Source: Bacteroidales bacterium UBA5762 (GTDB lineage Bacteria > Bacteroidota > Bacteroidia > Bacteroidales > TTA-H9). From it: 8,608 bases of DNA. A model generated the notes under the pieces. That model worked only from the letters and a program-made list of their open reading frames with translations, was not told the origin of the DNA and made no database searches. The stretch covers positions 7,057-15,664 of the forward strand of contig DIEY01000067.1 in assembly GCA_002418865.1 (NCBI GenBank), given 5' to 3'. Below, piece by piece: positions 1-6,735 of this stretch; positions within the stretch are counted from its first letter, which is position 1, and the number at the start of each line of letters is the position of its first letter. The position numbers and the translations under genes were made by a program.

Positions 1-1420
1 TATTCCAGTGATTGCTAAAATCGAAATGAAAGGCTTGAATTTCGTCAGAAAATTGTAAAGGCGAAATTAAAAATCCGGGATTGGCATTAGTGAATCTTTT
101 TTGAGCATCGAAAAGTTCAATCTTAACCATTACCGAACCACTTTGATTGTGGGTCTTCAGGAATACGTTCAAATGGGGAAGTTGGCTCATACTCACAATT
201 GTAGGGAAAGTATATTCCAGATAAGAATTTCCTAGATTTGGAGATATGGAATAATTGATTTGCATTAAAGAATCTCGCTTAAAGATGTCGATTTGGTGAG
301 GTGGGATGGCTGTAATTACCCATCTTTCCGTATCTTGAAGGGCAAAATTGGCCAGATCATACCTCGAATGAACAGGTTCAAAAGTAATGAGCACCTCTTT
401 TGAATATGTTCCGCCAGCCTGAGGATGAATGACTTCACATTTTACCTGGCCTTGGTGAGTTCCCCAGTTTACCTTGATTTTATGCGTTCCTTGGCCTGAT
501 TCTATTGTAGCTCCTTCTGGAACAATCCATTGAAACATGGCTCCTTCTATGTCCTGAATCTCGAAAACAGCACCTGATTGTCCGGTTTTAACGCAGCATG
601 GACCTTCAATATGAATGTCAGTAAGAGGAACATCCTGAAAAACTCTCACATAATCCACCCACATTTTTTGCGGCCAGATATTAGGGTCTATACCTTGCTG
701 TCCACCCCAACTTCCACCAACGGCAATATTCAATAATAAATGAAAGCGCTGATCGAAGGGCCATGTAGTATAACCCGTATGTTCGTTGCTAAAACTAAAA
801 TACTTTTCATCATCCACGAAAAAATCGATTTTCTCTTCTGTCCATTCAATCGCATAGACATGGAAATTGGTTTCTGCGTCAGGAACATGAATTGTATCTG
901 TTTTTTGAGTACCAATGAGATGGTTATAAGCCTCGGTATGAATGCTTCCATGAACTACGCCAGGATCGAAACCAACATATTCCATAATATCTATTTCACC
1001 GCTTTTAACCCAACCTCCATAGATCCAGTCGGTAGGCAGCATCCAGATAGCTGGCCATGTGCCACGACCATGAGGCAATCGGGCAGAAACCTCAATACGA
1101 CCATATCTCCAATCTCCTTTATTGCGAGTAACCAGCCTTGCCGATGTATATTCAGAGCCTTCATAATTTTCTTTTATAGCTTCTATAACTAGTTTGCCAT
1201 TTTCAGTTCTGGCATTTAACCAACGATGATCGGTATAATACTGAGATTCGTTATTACCCCATCCGCCACCTCCAACATCGTATCCCCATAGATTGGTGTC
1301 GGGCAAGCCATTGTAATTGAATTCATCCGACCATACCTTTACCTTTACTTTCACTTGTGTCATGCCGTAAAGATTGACAAGCAACAAACCAGAAAGAAAA
1401 ACTAAACTTTTAAATTTCAT
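1..1420 (-). CDS. Secreted GH16 endo-beta-1,3-glucanase (laminarinase-type), C-terminus cut by window edge
   Basis: The frame is open from the ATG at 1418-1420 to the window edge, giving 473 residues without a stop; the C-terminus is missing. Residues 1-22 form a Sec signal peptide (MKFK, then a hydrophobic stretch ending near YGMTQ), so the protein should be exported. Residues about 28-262 are a GH16 catalytic domain. Visible marks are WPAIWMLP (122-129), the active-site motif GEIDIMEYVG (141-150) with E142 as nucleophile, D144 and E147 as acid/base, NIAVGGSWGG (231-240) and MWVDYVRVFQ (253-262). The extra methionine in EIDIME is the beta-bulge form found in bacterial laminarinases. Residues about 268-348 resemble a PKD-like domain (FQWIVPEGATIESGQGTHKI). 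Residues 350-473 are a beta-rich region that may begin a carbohydrate-binding module. Expected role: cleavage of beta-1,3 or mixed-linkage glucan outside the cytoplasm. The exact substrate is inferred from family only. Confidence 0.93.
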   Translation of the reverse strand, partial: MKFKSLVFLSGLLLVNLYGMTQVKVKVKVWSDEFNYNGLPDTNLWGYDVGGGGWGNNESQYYTDHRWLNARTENGKLVIEAIKENYEGSEYTSARLVTRNKGDWRYGRIEVSARLPHGRGTWPAIWMLPTDWIYGGWVKSGEIDIMEYVGFDPGVVHGSIHTEAYNHLIGTQKTDTIHVPDAETNFHVYAIEWTEEKIDFFVDDEKYFSFSNEHTGYTTWPFDQRFHLLLNIAVGGSWGGQQGIDPNIWPQKMWVDYVRVFQDVPLTDIHIEGPCCVKTGQSGAVFEIQDIEGAMFQWIVPEGATIESGQGTHKIKVNWGTHQGQVKCEVIHPQAGGTYSKEVLITFEPVHSRYDLANFALQDTERWVITAIPPHQIDIFKRDSLMQINYSISPNLGNSYLEYTFPTIVSMSQLPHLNVFLKTHNQSGSVMVKIELFDAQKRFTNANPGFLISPLQFSDEIQAFHFDFSNHWN

Positions 1421-1454
1421 TCGATCTTATTAATAAATTGCAATAATATTTTTG

Positions 1455-1462
1455 TAAAGGTA
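1455..1462 (-). promoter_or_regulatory. Possible -7 box for the GH16 gene
   Basis: On the minus strand this reads TACCTTTA, one base away from the Bacteroidota -7 consensus TAnnTTTG. It would place the transcription start about 27 bases before the GH16 ATG. No convincing -33 TTG was found at the usual spacing, so this is a weak call. Confidence 0.25.
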
Positions 1463-1542
1463 ATAATATTATGAGAGTTAGTAGAAAGCATATATGGTTT
1501 GTTATGTTTCGAAGATTTTATTTCTACATGGATGAAAAGAAA

Positions 1543-1570
1543 AAGTAAGTGTTTCGAACACTAATTACTT
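1543..1570 (-). terminator. Candidate intrinsic terminator after the KamA-like gene
   Basis: Eleven bases (1543-1553) pair with 1557-1562 plus 1566-1570 around a TCG loop, with one 3-base bulge (1563-1565). Read on the minus strand, the stem is followed directly by TTTTTCTTTTC, which acts as a U-rich tract. It lies about 190 bases beyond the KamA-like stop codon and before the GH16 promoter region, a sensible place to end that transcript. The stem is AT-rich and the 3' leader to it is long, so an alternative role as an operator is possible. Confidence 0.42.
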
Positions 1571-1761
1571 GAGATATATCTTGGGTAGGCTATTTGCTCG
1601 GCTGAATGAACTAAGTGGCCAAAAAAGTTCAAAAATATAATATTACTCGAAAGTGAAGTTGAAATTAAGCATTACCCAATAACAGCAATCATTCATCTAT
1701 AAAGGGGAAAGTATTTTTAATATACAATTCAAGTTTGAAGACGAGGAGTTAAAGTCGGTGA

Positions 1762-3108
1762 TTACTCTCCGTCGTCATCCCAAATAATATCGAGATTTTG
1801 AGAAGCTTCTTTATCCATTTGTGTCAATTCTTCTTCCCAGAAAAATTTTTTTTCATCGAAGGCAGGTTCGAGCTCTGAAATCCATGTAGCCTTAGGATTA
1901 TATTTGGCGAGGAAAGGTTTTCTCACCCATTCGGGATTACGAGCTTGCAAAAATTGCAAAATGAAGAATTTTCCCAATTTGGTTTCTAAGATGCCAAGGA
2001 TATGAATTTTTCCTGGCGCTGCCGACATGCTTGGGCCCCTAACGGTTCTACCTAAACCACTAATTTGAGAATATGCTTCTCGGTAAATTTCGTATGCATT
2101 CGTTAAAGGAACTTCAAAATAATGTTTAGCTCCCGTGTCTCTGGCAATAAACATATAATAGGGGATGCAGCCAAGTCCTAATTGCATTCTCCATAGTTTT
2201 TTCCAAATTTCGGATGAGTCGTTGATATGTTTCAAAAGTGGTGATTGGGTACGTATTAAAGCTCCAGTCTGAAGTACAGCTTTGATAGCTTTTTGAGTAG
2301 CTTCGGTTTCTAATTCTCTGTAATGATTGAAATGAGCCATAATAGCTAATTGTTTCCTGTTGCCGATCACCATCCTAAATATATCGAGCAATTCTTGCGA
2401 ATCTTTATCCTGAGTAAAGCGGTAAGGCCAATAAGATAAGGCTTTTGTGCCAATACGGATAGTGTGAATGTGTGAAAACTCCTCTGAGAGCAATGGTTCG
2501 ATGTAAAATTTGAGAATTTTTGAAGATATAATAAGCGGGTCACCTCCCGTAAACAGAATATTTGTAACCTCTGGATGAACGCGTAGATATCTTACCAATA
2601 TATCACGTTCTTCAGCCATTATCTTCATTTCCCTCTCATGAATAAATTGTGGCCACCTGAAGCAAAAGGTACAATAAGCATGACAGGTTTGACCTTCTTT
2701 TGGGAAAAAAAGAACGGTTTCACGGTATTTATGTTGTAGTCCTTTGGCTGGCTTGCCATCTAACAATGGTACATTATGTTGTAATTGCTCTGCTGGGTGA
2801 GGATTCAATTCCATTCTAATGTCGTTTACGGCTGTTTTAAATTCCTCGCTTCCCTTTCCATGCCTCAATGCTTCGGTAATCCTCTCATAATGTTCGGGAA
2901 TAAGCATTTCTTTGTTAGGAAAATTCATCCGAAAAATGGGATCATCGGGTACATTCTTCCAATCTATCAATTCGTCGATGACATAATTATTGGTTTTCAC
3001 AGGATAAATAGCCGAAAGAAGCTCGATTTCTTTGAAAAACTCTTCAGGAAATTCCTGTAATTGTTTGATTTGATGTAAATTTTTAGTCGTAAAGGCTTTA
3101 TATTCCAT
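1762..3108 (-). CDS. KamA-family radical SAM/PLP aminomutase-like protein, divergent, substrate unknown
   Basis: This 448-residue protein belongs to the lysine 2,3-aminomutase family, whose members move an amino group using a 4Fe-4S cluster, S-adenosylmethionine and PLP. The N-terminal region has the family feature DDPIFRMNFP (55-64). The radical SAM motif C-x3-C-x2-C is C142, C146, C149, followed by FRWPQF. TGGDPL (187-192) is the SAM-binding GGD segment. PYYMFIARD (316-324) and APGK (364-367) align with the KamA segments bearing D293 and the PLP lysine K337, so K367 should carry PLP. R151 matches the carboxylate-binding R134. Differences from true KamA: the position of D330, which helps hold the lysine side-chain amine, is A363; the PGGGGK loop is shortened to PGK; and no cysteine occurs after C314, so the zinc site near the KamA C-terminus is missing. 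The acidic tail (WDDDGE) is also unlike KamA. Calling it lysine 2,3-aminomutase would therefore be overprecise. Start chosen at the ATG with GGAG five bases upstream. Confidence 0.88.
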   Translation of the reverse strand: MEYKAFTTKNLHQIKQLQEFPEEFFKEIELLSAIYPVKTNNYVIDELIDWKNVPDDPIFRMNFPNKEMLIPEHYERITEALRHGKGSEEFKTAVNDIRMELNPHPAEQLQHNVPLLDGKPAKGLQHKYRETVLFFPKEGQTCHAYCTFCFRWPQFIHEREMKIMAEERDILVRYLRVHPEVTNILFTGGDPLIISSKILKFYIEPLLSEEFSHIHTIRIGTKALSYWPYRFTQDKDSQELLDIFRMVIGNRKQLAIMAHFNHYRELETEATQKAIKAVLQTGALIRTQSPLLKHINDSSEIWKKLWRMQLGLGCIPYYMFIARDTGAKHYFEVPLTNAYEIYREAYSQISGLGRTVRGPSMSAAPGKIHILGILETKLGKFFILQFLQARNPEWVRKPFLAKYNPKATWISELEPAFDEKKFFWEEELTQMDKEASQNLDIIWDDDGE

Positions 3109-3177
3109 TATTTCTCCAATTGATTGAAAATCTTCTATTTATTTCTATGAGTAGTATTTCTTAAGAATAGCAATTTC

Positions 3178-3185
3178 CAAAAGTA
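3178..3185 (-). promoter_or_regulatory. Candidate -7 box (TACTTTTG) for the KamA-like gene
   Basis: The minus strand reads TACTTTTG, a full match to the Bacteroidota -7 consensus TAnnTTTG. It would give a leader of about 60 bases before the ATG at 3108. At the -33 position there is only CTG (3203-3205) instead of TTG, with a 17-base gap, so the upstream half is weak. Confidence 0.42.
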
Positions 3186-3366
3186 CTCAAAAAAACTGAA
3201 ATCAGGAATCGTTTATAGTTAAGGGCATAATGAAGATTAGAAATTTTTTATGTTTTATCGGACCATCAAGATCAGAAAGTGGAATTAAGTAGTATGGATA
3301 TAACAGGCAGATGCTCAATTGGATAAGAGATGAGGAAAGAATCACTGATGGTTTTGAAGATTAAGT

Positions 3367-3384
3367 TTGAAGAAAATTCTTCAA
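3367..3384. repeat. 18-bp perfect palindrome followed by T6, upstream of the RRM promoter
   Basis: TTGAAGAA and TTCTTCAA are exact inverted arms separated by AA, and six T residues follow (3385-3390). It lies about 38 bases before the -7 box of the RRM gene. It could be a binding site for a dimeric regulator. As a plus-strand terminator it would be weak, because the stem is AT-rich and no plus-strand gene ends just before it. Confidence 0.4.
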
Positions 3385-3422
3385 TTTTTTCATAAAAATG
3401 GATACACCTTCCATTTATTATG

Positions 3423-3430
3423 TATCTTTG
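3423..3430 (+). promoter_or_regulatory. -7 box (TATCTTTG) of the RRM gene promoter
   Basis: TATCTTTG followed by CA matches the Bacteroidota sigma-factor -7 consensus TAnnTTTG exactly. Transcription would start near 3436-3438, leaving a leader of about 30 AT-rich bases before the ATG at 3468, with no Shine-Dalgarno sequence. The expected -33 TTG is not clear; ATG at 3398-3400 is the nearest match. Confidence 0.65.
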
Positions 3431-3467
3431 CACGCTTTTTATTTATTCATTTAATTTTTGATTTTGT

Positions 3468-3785
3468 ATGAACATTTTTGTTGGCAGTCTCCCTTTCAAA
3501 ATACAAGAGACTGATTTAAGAGAAATCTTTGAAGAACATGGGGAAGTAACTTCGGTGAAGATCATCACAGATAAATTCTCCGGCCGCAGTAAGGGTTTTG
3601 GTTTTGTTGAAATGCCAAATGATGCTGAAGCACAACAGGCAATCGACGAACTTAACGGTGCTGAAGTTGATGGTAGAACTATCGTTGTAAACAAAGCCGA
3701 AGAACGTAAAGAAGGTCCTCGCAGAAACAATCACCGTGGTGGTAACGACAATCGTGGTGGTTATCAAGGCAACCGCAGATATTAA
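3468..3785 (+). CDS. Small RRM-domain RNA-binding protein with RGG-rich tail
   Basis: This 105-residue protein is a single RNA recognition motif. RNP2 is IFVGSL (3-8) and RNP1 is KGFGFVEM (42-49), with the RNA-stacking aromatics F4, F44 and F46 in place. Residues about 78-105 form a basic, disordered tail rich in Arg, Gly and Asn with RGG repeats (HRGGNDNRGGYQGNRRY). Length and layout match the small RRM proteins common in Bacteroidota and cyanobacteria. In Bacteroides, such proteins have been proposed as global post-transcriptional regulators that may fill the niche of Hfq-type chaperones. It has its own promoter and terminator, so it is probably monocistronic and well expressed. Its RNA targets cannot be told from the sequence. 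The start gives RNP2 at the normal distance from the N-terminus, and no earlier in-frame start is needed. Confidence 0.95.
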   Translation: MNIFVGSLPFKIQETDLREIFEEHGEVTSVKIITDKFSGRSKGFGFVEMPNDAEAQQAIDELNGAEVDGRTIVVNKAEERKEGPRRNNHRGGNDNRGGYQGNRRY

Positions 3786-3849
3786 AATTGAACGGGCCCT
3801 TTACCTAAAAAGATTTTAACGAACCAAACCGCACGCCGGTAATCCCTTT

Positions 3850-3878
3850 AACCCGCTTAATCTGAGCGGGTTTTTTTA
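3850..3878 (+). terminator. Intrinsic terminator of the RRM gene
   Basis: AACCCGCT (3850-3857) pairs perfectly with AGCGGGTT (3865-3872) around a 7-base loop, and a run of T residues follows. The GC-rich 8-bp stem plus the T tract is a classical rho-independent terminator, 64 bases beyond the RRM stop codon. Confidence 0.92.
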
Positions 3879-3919
3879 TTGGTTAGGATAAAATTTTCCT
3901 CTTTTCATCTGCTGTAGCA

Positions 3920-3949
3920 TTGCATTGTCGTTTTTCTTCTTTAATTTCG
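3920..3949 (+). promoter_or_regulatory. Candidate promoter of the oxidoreductase-DUF2851 operon
   Basis: TTG at 3920-3922 and TAATTTCG at 3942-3949 are separated by 19 bases, the usual spacing of the Bacteroidota -33 (TTG) and -7 (TAnnTTTG) elements. The -7 box has one mismatch. The start site would fall about 25 bases before the ATG at 3982. The preceding terminator at 3850-3878 makes a separate promoter here likely. Confidence 0.5.
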
Positions 3950-3981
3950 CATAGTTAATCTTTTAATACACGTCATTTGCA

Positions 3982-5169
3982 ATGGATTTACCTGATGACT
4001 GTGATGTGGCTATTGTAGGTGCAGGTCCAGCCGGTTTGGCATGTGCACTTACGCTTAAAGGCAAAGGTCTTACCATTAAAATCTTCGATAAAAAAGCATT
4101 TCCTCGCTCGAAGCCTTGTGGTGGAGGTTTGGGTATACGTGCTATTCATACTTTGCAAAAACTTAGCCCCTATAATCATAACCTCCTCGATAATTTTGAG
4201 GGAAAGACCCCTATTGATGGATTTGAAGTTACAACTCCAAAACATAAAAATTATTCATTTTCACTGAAAAATGACTACACACTTACCCAACCTCTTGGGT
4301 ACACGGTAAACAGGTACGACTTCGATGCTTATCTACTTCAAAATCTTCTCGATAACACAAATATTCAATTCTATCCTCAAACAAAAGTTACGAAGATTCT
4401 TAAGCACGAAGATAAGGTTGAGTTTTTGGCGAATGGTGAATTGATGAAAGCTTCATTGGTGATAGATGCTACAGGTGTTGATCAAATTAGGGAAAAATCC
4501 CTGAGAAACAATTGGGCTTTTGCTATTACTTCGTTTGTGAAATACTTACACTTGGAAGAAAATCAGCACAATAAACTGCAGTTTTATTTTACGCCTCTTA
4601 TTTACCCAGGCTATTTTTGGATTTTCCCTCTCTCTGAAGGCTTAGCCAATGTGGGTTTATTTGTGCCCAAGAAATATTTTAAGTCATCTCTATTGCAATT
4701 ACGCCATTATTTTTTCGAGCTCATTCAGAGTGACAGTCTTTTAGCGGCTCAATTTCAAAGTGCTTCTTTGGCTTCACCCTTACAAGGTGGCTGGTTGCCT
4801 CTTGGATATCCTAAGGGTACATATTCTAAAGGTAGAATCTTAAAGGTGGGAGATGCAGCCTGTCTGGTCGATCCGTTAGCCGGCGAAGGAATTGGAAATG
4901 CACTACTCAGTGGCCATGTTGCCGGCCTTCATATCCTACAGGCTTTCAATGAAAATAATTTTTCCGACGAATTCCTTTCTTCCTATAACCACATCATAAC
5001 TGATACTTTCGATCATGAATTCAAATTCAGACACAGAATAGTGAAATACTTATCGAAGCATCCAAAAGCCTTTGAACGCTGCTTCCACTATTTAAACACC
5101 AGTGATGATTTTCGTAAATTTATCTTCAAATTTTTTATTTCTTCTCATGATGCTTCTCGTATGGGTTAG
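3982..5169 (+). CDS. Geranylgeranyl reductase-family FAD-dependent oxidoreductase
   Basis: This 395-residue flavoprotein belongs to the geranylgeranyl reductase branch of the PHBH-like (p-hydroxybenzoate hydroxylase fold) oxidoreductases. The N-terminal Rossmann motif is GAGPAG (13-18), with D36 at the end of the second strand for the ADP-ribose. PRSKPCGGG (41-49), with C46, is a hallmark of the GGR family. DATG (162-165) and YPGYFWIFP (208-216) are further family features. The second FAD motif is VGDAACLVDPLAGEGIGNAL (289-308). Family members reduce double bonds in polyprenyl chains, as in chlorophyll, archaeal lipids or quinone side chains, but many bacterial homologues have no tested substrate. 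No membrane helix is obvious; association with lipid substrate at the membrane is inferred. The gene is followed after 34 bases by the DUF2851 gene on the same strand, a probable operon. Confidence 0.92.
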   Translation: MDLPDDCDVAIVGAGPAGLACALTLKGKGLTIKIFDKKAFPRSKPCGGGLGIRAIHTLQKLSPYNHNLLDNFEGKTPIDGFEVTTPKHKNYSFSLKNDYTLTQPLGYTVNRYDFDAYLLQNLLDNTNIQFYPQTKVTKILKHEDKVEFLANGELMKASLVIDATGVDQIREKSLRNNWAFAITSFVKYLHLEENQHNKLQFYFTPLIYPGYFWIFPLSEGLANVGLFVPKKYFKSSLLQLRHYFFELIQSDSLLAAQFQSASLASPLQGGWLPLGYPKGTYSKGRILKVGDAACLVDPLAGEGIGNALLSGHVAGLHILQAFNENNFSDEFLSSYNHIITDTFDHEFKFRHRIVKYLSKHPKAFERCFHYLNTSDDFRKFIFKFFISSHDASRMG

Positions 5170-5203
5170 TTTGACTTATTGATTTGAATAATTTATTAAG
5201 ATA

Positions 5204-6466
5204 ATGACAGAAGCATTTTTGCATTATTTATGGAAAAACAGCATGCTCCAGCCCGACTTACAATCTACATTGGGTCAAACGATAACCATTATTCGACCTG
5301 GAAATCTTAATGAAGATGCAGGACCAGATTTTACCGAATCAATTATAAAAATAGGCGAGGAGATTTGGGCGGGAAACGTCGAGATTCATATACGCACATC
5401 CGATTGGTTTAAACATGGACACGATAAAGACCAAGCTTATCAGAATATCATTCTTCATGTGGTTTTCGAAAATGATATGTCACTGCCAGCAGAAGCCAAG
5501 TTTCCTACGCTTGAATTGAAATCCTACATCGATAACACCCTTTGGAATCGTTATCAGTCTTTATTATTATCGAAAGATTGGATACCTTGTGCAAGAAATT
5601 TCCATGAGGTATTTCCTTTAACGGTACATTCAATGCTCGAAAATGCACTCTATAGACGCTTGGAACGTAAAGTCGAAGACATCTCGAAAATAGTAACCAT
5701 AAACAAGAATAACCTGTCGGAGGCTTTTTACATAATTTTGGCTCGCAGCTATGGCCTGAAGGCTAATGCACAAGCTTTCGAACTTCTGGCTAAGTCACTA
5801 CCTTTGAATTTATTGGCTCGGCACAAAGGCAATATTTTCCAAATCGAAGCTCTTTTGTTCGGACAAGCTGGCATGCTATCACAAGCTTGCGATGAATATC
5901 AAGATAAACTGAGAAATGAATACCTTTTCTTAAAGAATAAATATGGTCTTGTTCCCATTCCGAATCAGTTATGGAGATTTCTAAGATTAAGACCGGCTAA
6001 TTTTCCTACCTTGCGTATCTCACAGCTGGCCGATCTTTTGAATAAATCCTCCCACTTGTTGTCGAGGCTCACCGAATGTTCGAGTATTAGCGATATGGAA
6101 GAATTATTAAGTTGTAAAGCTTCGAGCTATTGGGATACACATTATCGTTTCGGGGAAATTAGTAAGCTGAAGCCAAAAATTACTGGGAAAGATTTTATCC
6201 ATTCTATCATTATTAATTGTGTAATCCCGTTTATGCATATTTATGGTGTTTATACAGGCAAGACGAATTATTTGAAAAATATAGAGTCACTTCTTTCTGA
6301 GCTACCTGCCGAAAACAATAAGATTATAAGAGGATGGGAGGAGATTGGTTATAAGGCAAAAGACGCATTTGAGAGTCAGGCACTGATTGAGCTGAAAACC
6401 CAATACTGCAATTTGAAACTTTGTCTCGATTGCCGTATAGGTCATGCTCTACTTACTCAGAAATGA
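5204..6466 (+). CDS. DUF2851 family protein of unknown function
   Basis: This 420-residue protein carries the conserved features of the DUF2851 family, which is frequent in Bacteroidota and has no established function. It opens with FLHYLWK (5-11). The N-terminal core contains RPGNLNEDAGPDF (31-43), WAGNVEIH (55-62) and SDW-x2-HGH-x2-D-x-AY followed by NIILHVV (66-87). The middle part is mostly helical in appearance. The C-terminal end has C402-x4-C407-x2-C410 followed by RIGHALL, which could bind a metal. The row of D, E and H residues in the N-terminal core resembles a metal-dependent enzyme site, possibly nuclease-like, but that is a guess. No signal peptide or membrane segment is visible, so it is probably cytoplasmic. 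It lies 34 bases after the oxidoreductase gene and is probably co-transcribed with it. Confidence 0.9.
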   Translation: MTEAFLHYLWKNSMLQPDLQSTLGQTITIIRPGNLNEDAGPDFTESIIKIGEEIWAGNVEIHIRTSDWFKHGHDKDQAYQNIILHVVFENDMSLPAEAKFPTLELKSYIDNTLWNRYQSLLLSKDWIPCARNFHEVFPLTVHSMLENALYRRLERKVEDISKIVTINKNNLSEAFYIILARSYGLKANAQAFELLAKSLPLNLLARHKGNIFQIEALLFGQAGMLSQACDEYQDKLRNEYLFLKNKYGLVPIPNQLWRFLRLRPANFPTLRISQLADLLNKSSHLLSRLTECSSISDMEELLSCKASSYWDTHYRFGEISKLKPKITGKDFIHSIIINCVIPFMHIYGVYTGKTNYLKNIESLLSELPAENNKIIRGWEEIGYKAKDAFESQALIELKTQYCNLKLCLDCRIGHALLTQK

Positions 6467-6735
6467 TAGATGACAAGTAGTTCTTATTGAGTTATTTTCA
6501 TTCAAAATTTTTTATTTCGTTTTTATCGGATCTTCCATTGAATAATTATTTTATCAGATGTTAAAGGAAGGCTGACAGCTTTTTGGTTGGAAACAGTTTG
6601 ACGAAAATATAACCGTTGTCTTTCCCTTCTATCCCTCCCCTAATTTTTTGTATGAATCGACCTTGCCCACCTGGTTGACTTGTGCAAAACAAAGTAGCGA
6701 AGCAAACGGGCAAAGAAATAAAACACTTGCTTTTT
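6467..6735. other. Convergent intergenic region, no gene recognised
   Basis: This spacer lies between the ends of the plus-strand DUF2851 gene and the minus-strand broken glucanase. The only terminator-like element seen is a weak one on the plus strand: AAGCAA (6700-6705) can pair with TTGCTT (6727-6732) across a long 21-base loop, with a T run following. A minus-strand reading frame of 67 codons (6561-6764) overlaps the end of the broken glucanase gene but has no recognisable domain and is not called. Confidence 0.45.

Larger units (their letters stand above)
1421..1761. other. Intergenic region between GH16 and KamA-like genes
   Basis: This AT-rich spacer lies upstream of the GH16 gene and downstream of the KamA-like gene, both on the minus strand. 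It holds a weak -7-like box (1455-1462) and one good hairpin (1543-1570). No credible small gene, tRNA or repeat was seen in the rest. The long gap and the hairpin suggest the two genes are separate transcripts. Confidence 0.6.
3109..3467. other. Divergent intergenic region between KamA-like and RRM genes
   Basis: The two flanking genes are transcribed away from each other, and the spacer holds one promoter candidate for each (3178-3185 minus, 3423-3430 plus) and an 18-base palindrome (3367-3384). An ATG at 3230 opens only 18 codons and is not considered a gene. Nothing else recognisable was seen between about 3190 and 3365. Confidence 0.6.

Noticed and set aside
730..951. 73-codon minus-strand reading frame
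   Set aside because: It is an alternative frame inside the GH16 gene; the frame that gives the GH16 motifs is the continuous one.
740..1192. 150-codon plus-strand reading frame
   Set aside because: It is antisense to the GH16 catalytic domain, whose motifs are clear on the minus strand; the predicted protein has no domain features.
2785..3060. 91-codon plus-strand reading frame
   Set aside because: It lies antisense to the N-terminal part of the KamA-like gene and shows no domain.
3443..3767. Minus-strand reading frames across the RRM gene
   Set aside because: Both are antisense to a clear RRM coding sequence and are low-complexity Ser/Thr-rich or basic shadows.
3988..4267. Short frames on both strands over the start of the oxidoreductase gene
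   Set aside because: They overlap the well-supported FAD-binding N-terminus in other frames.
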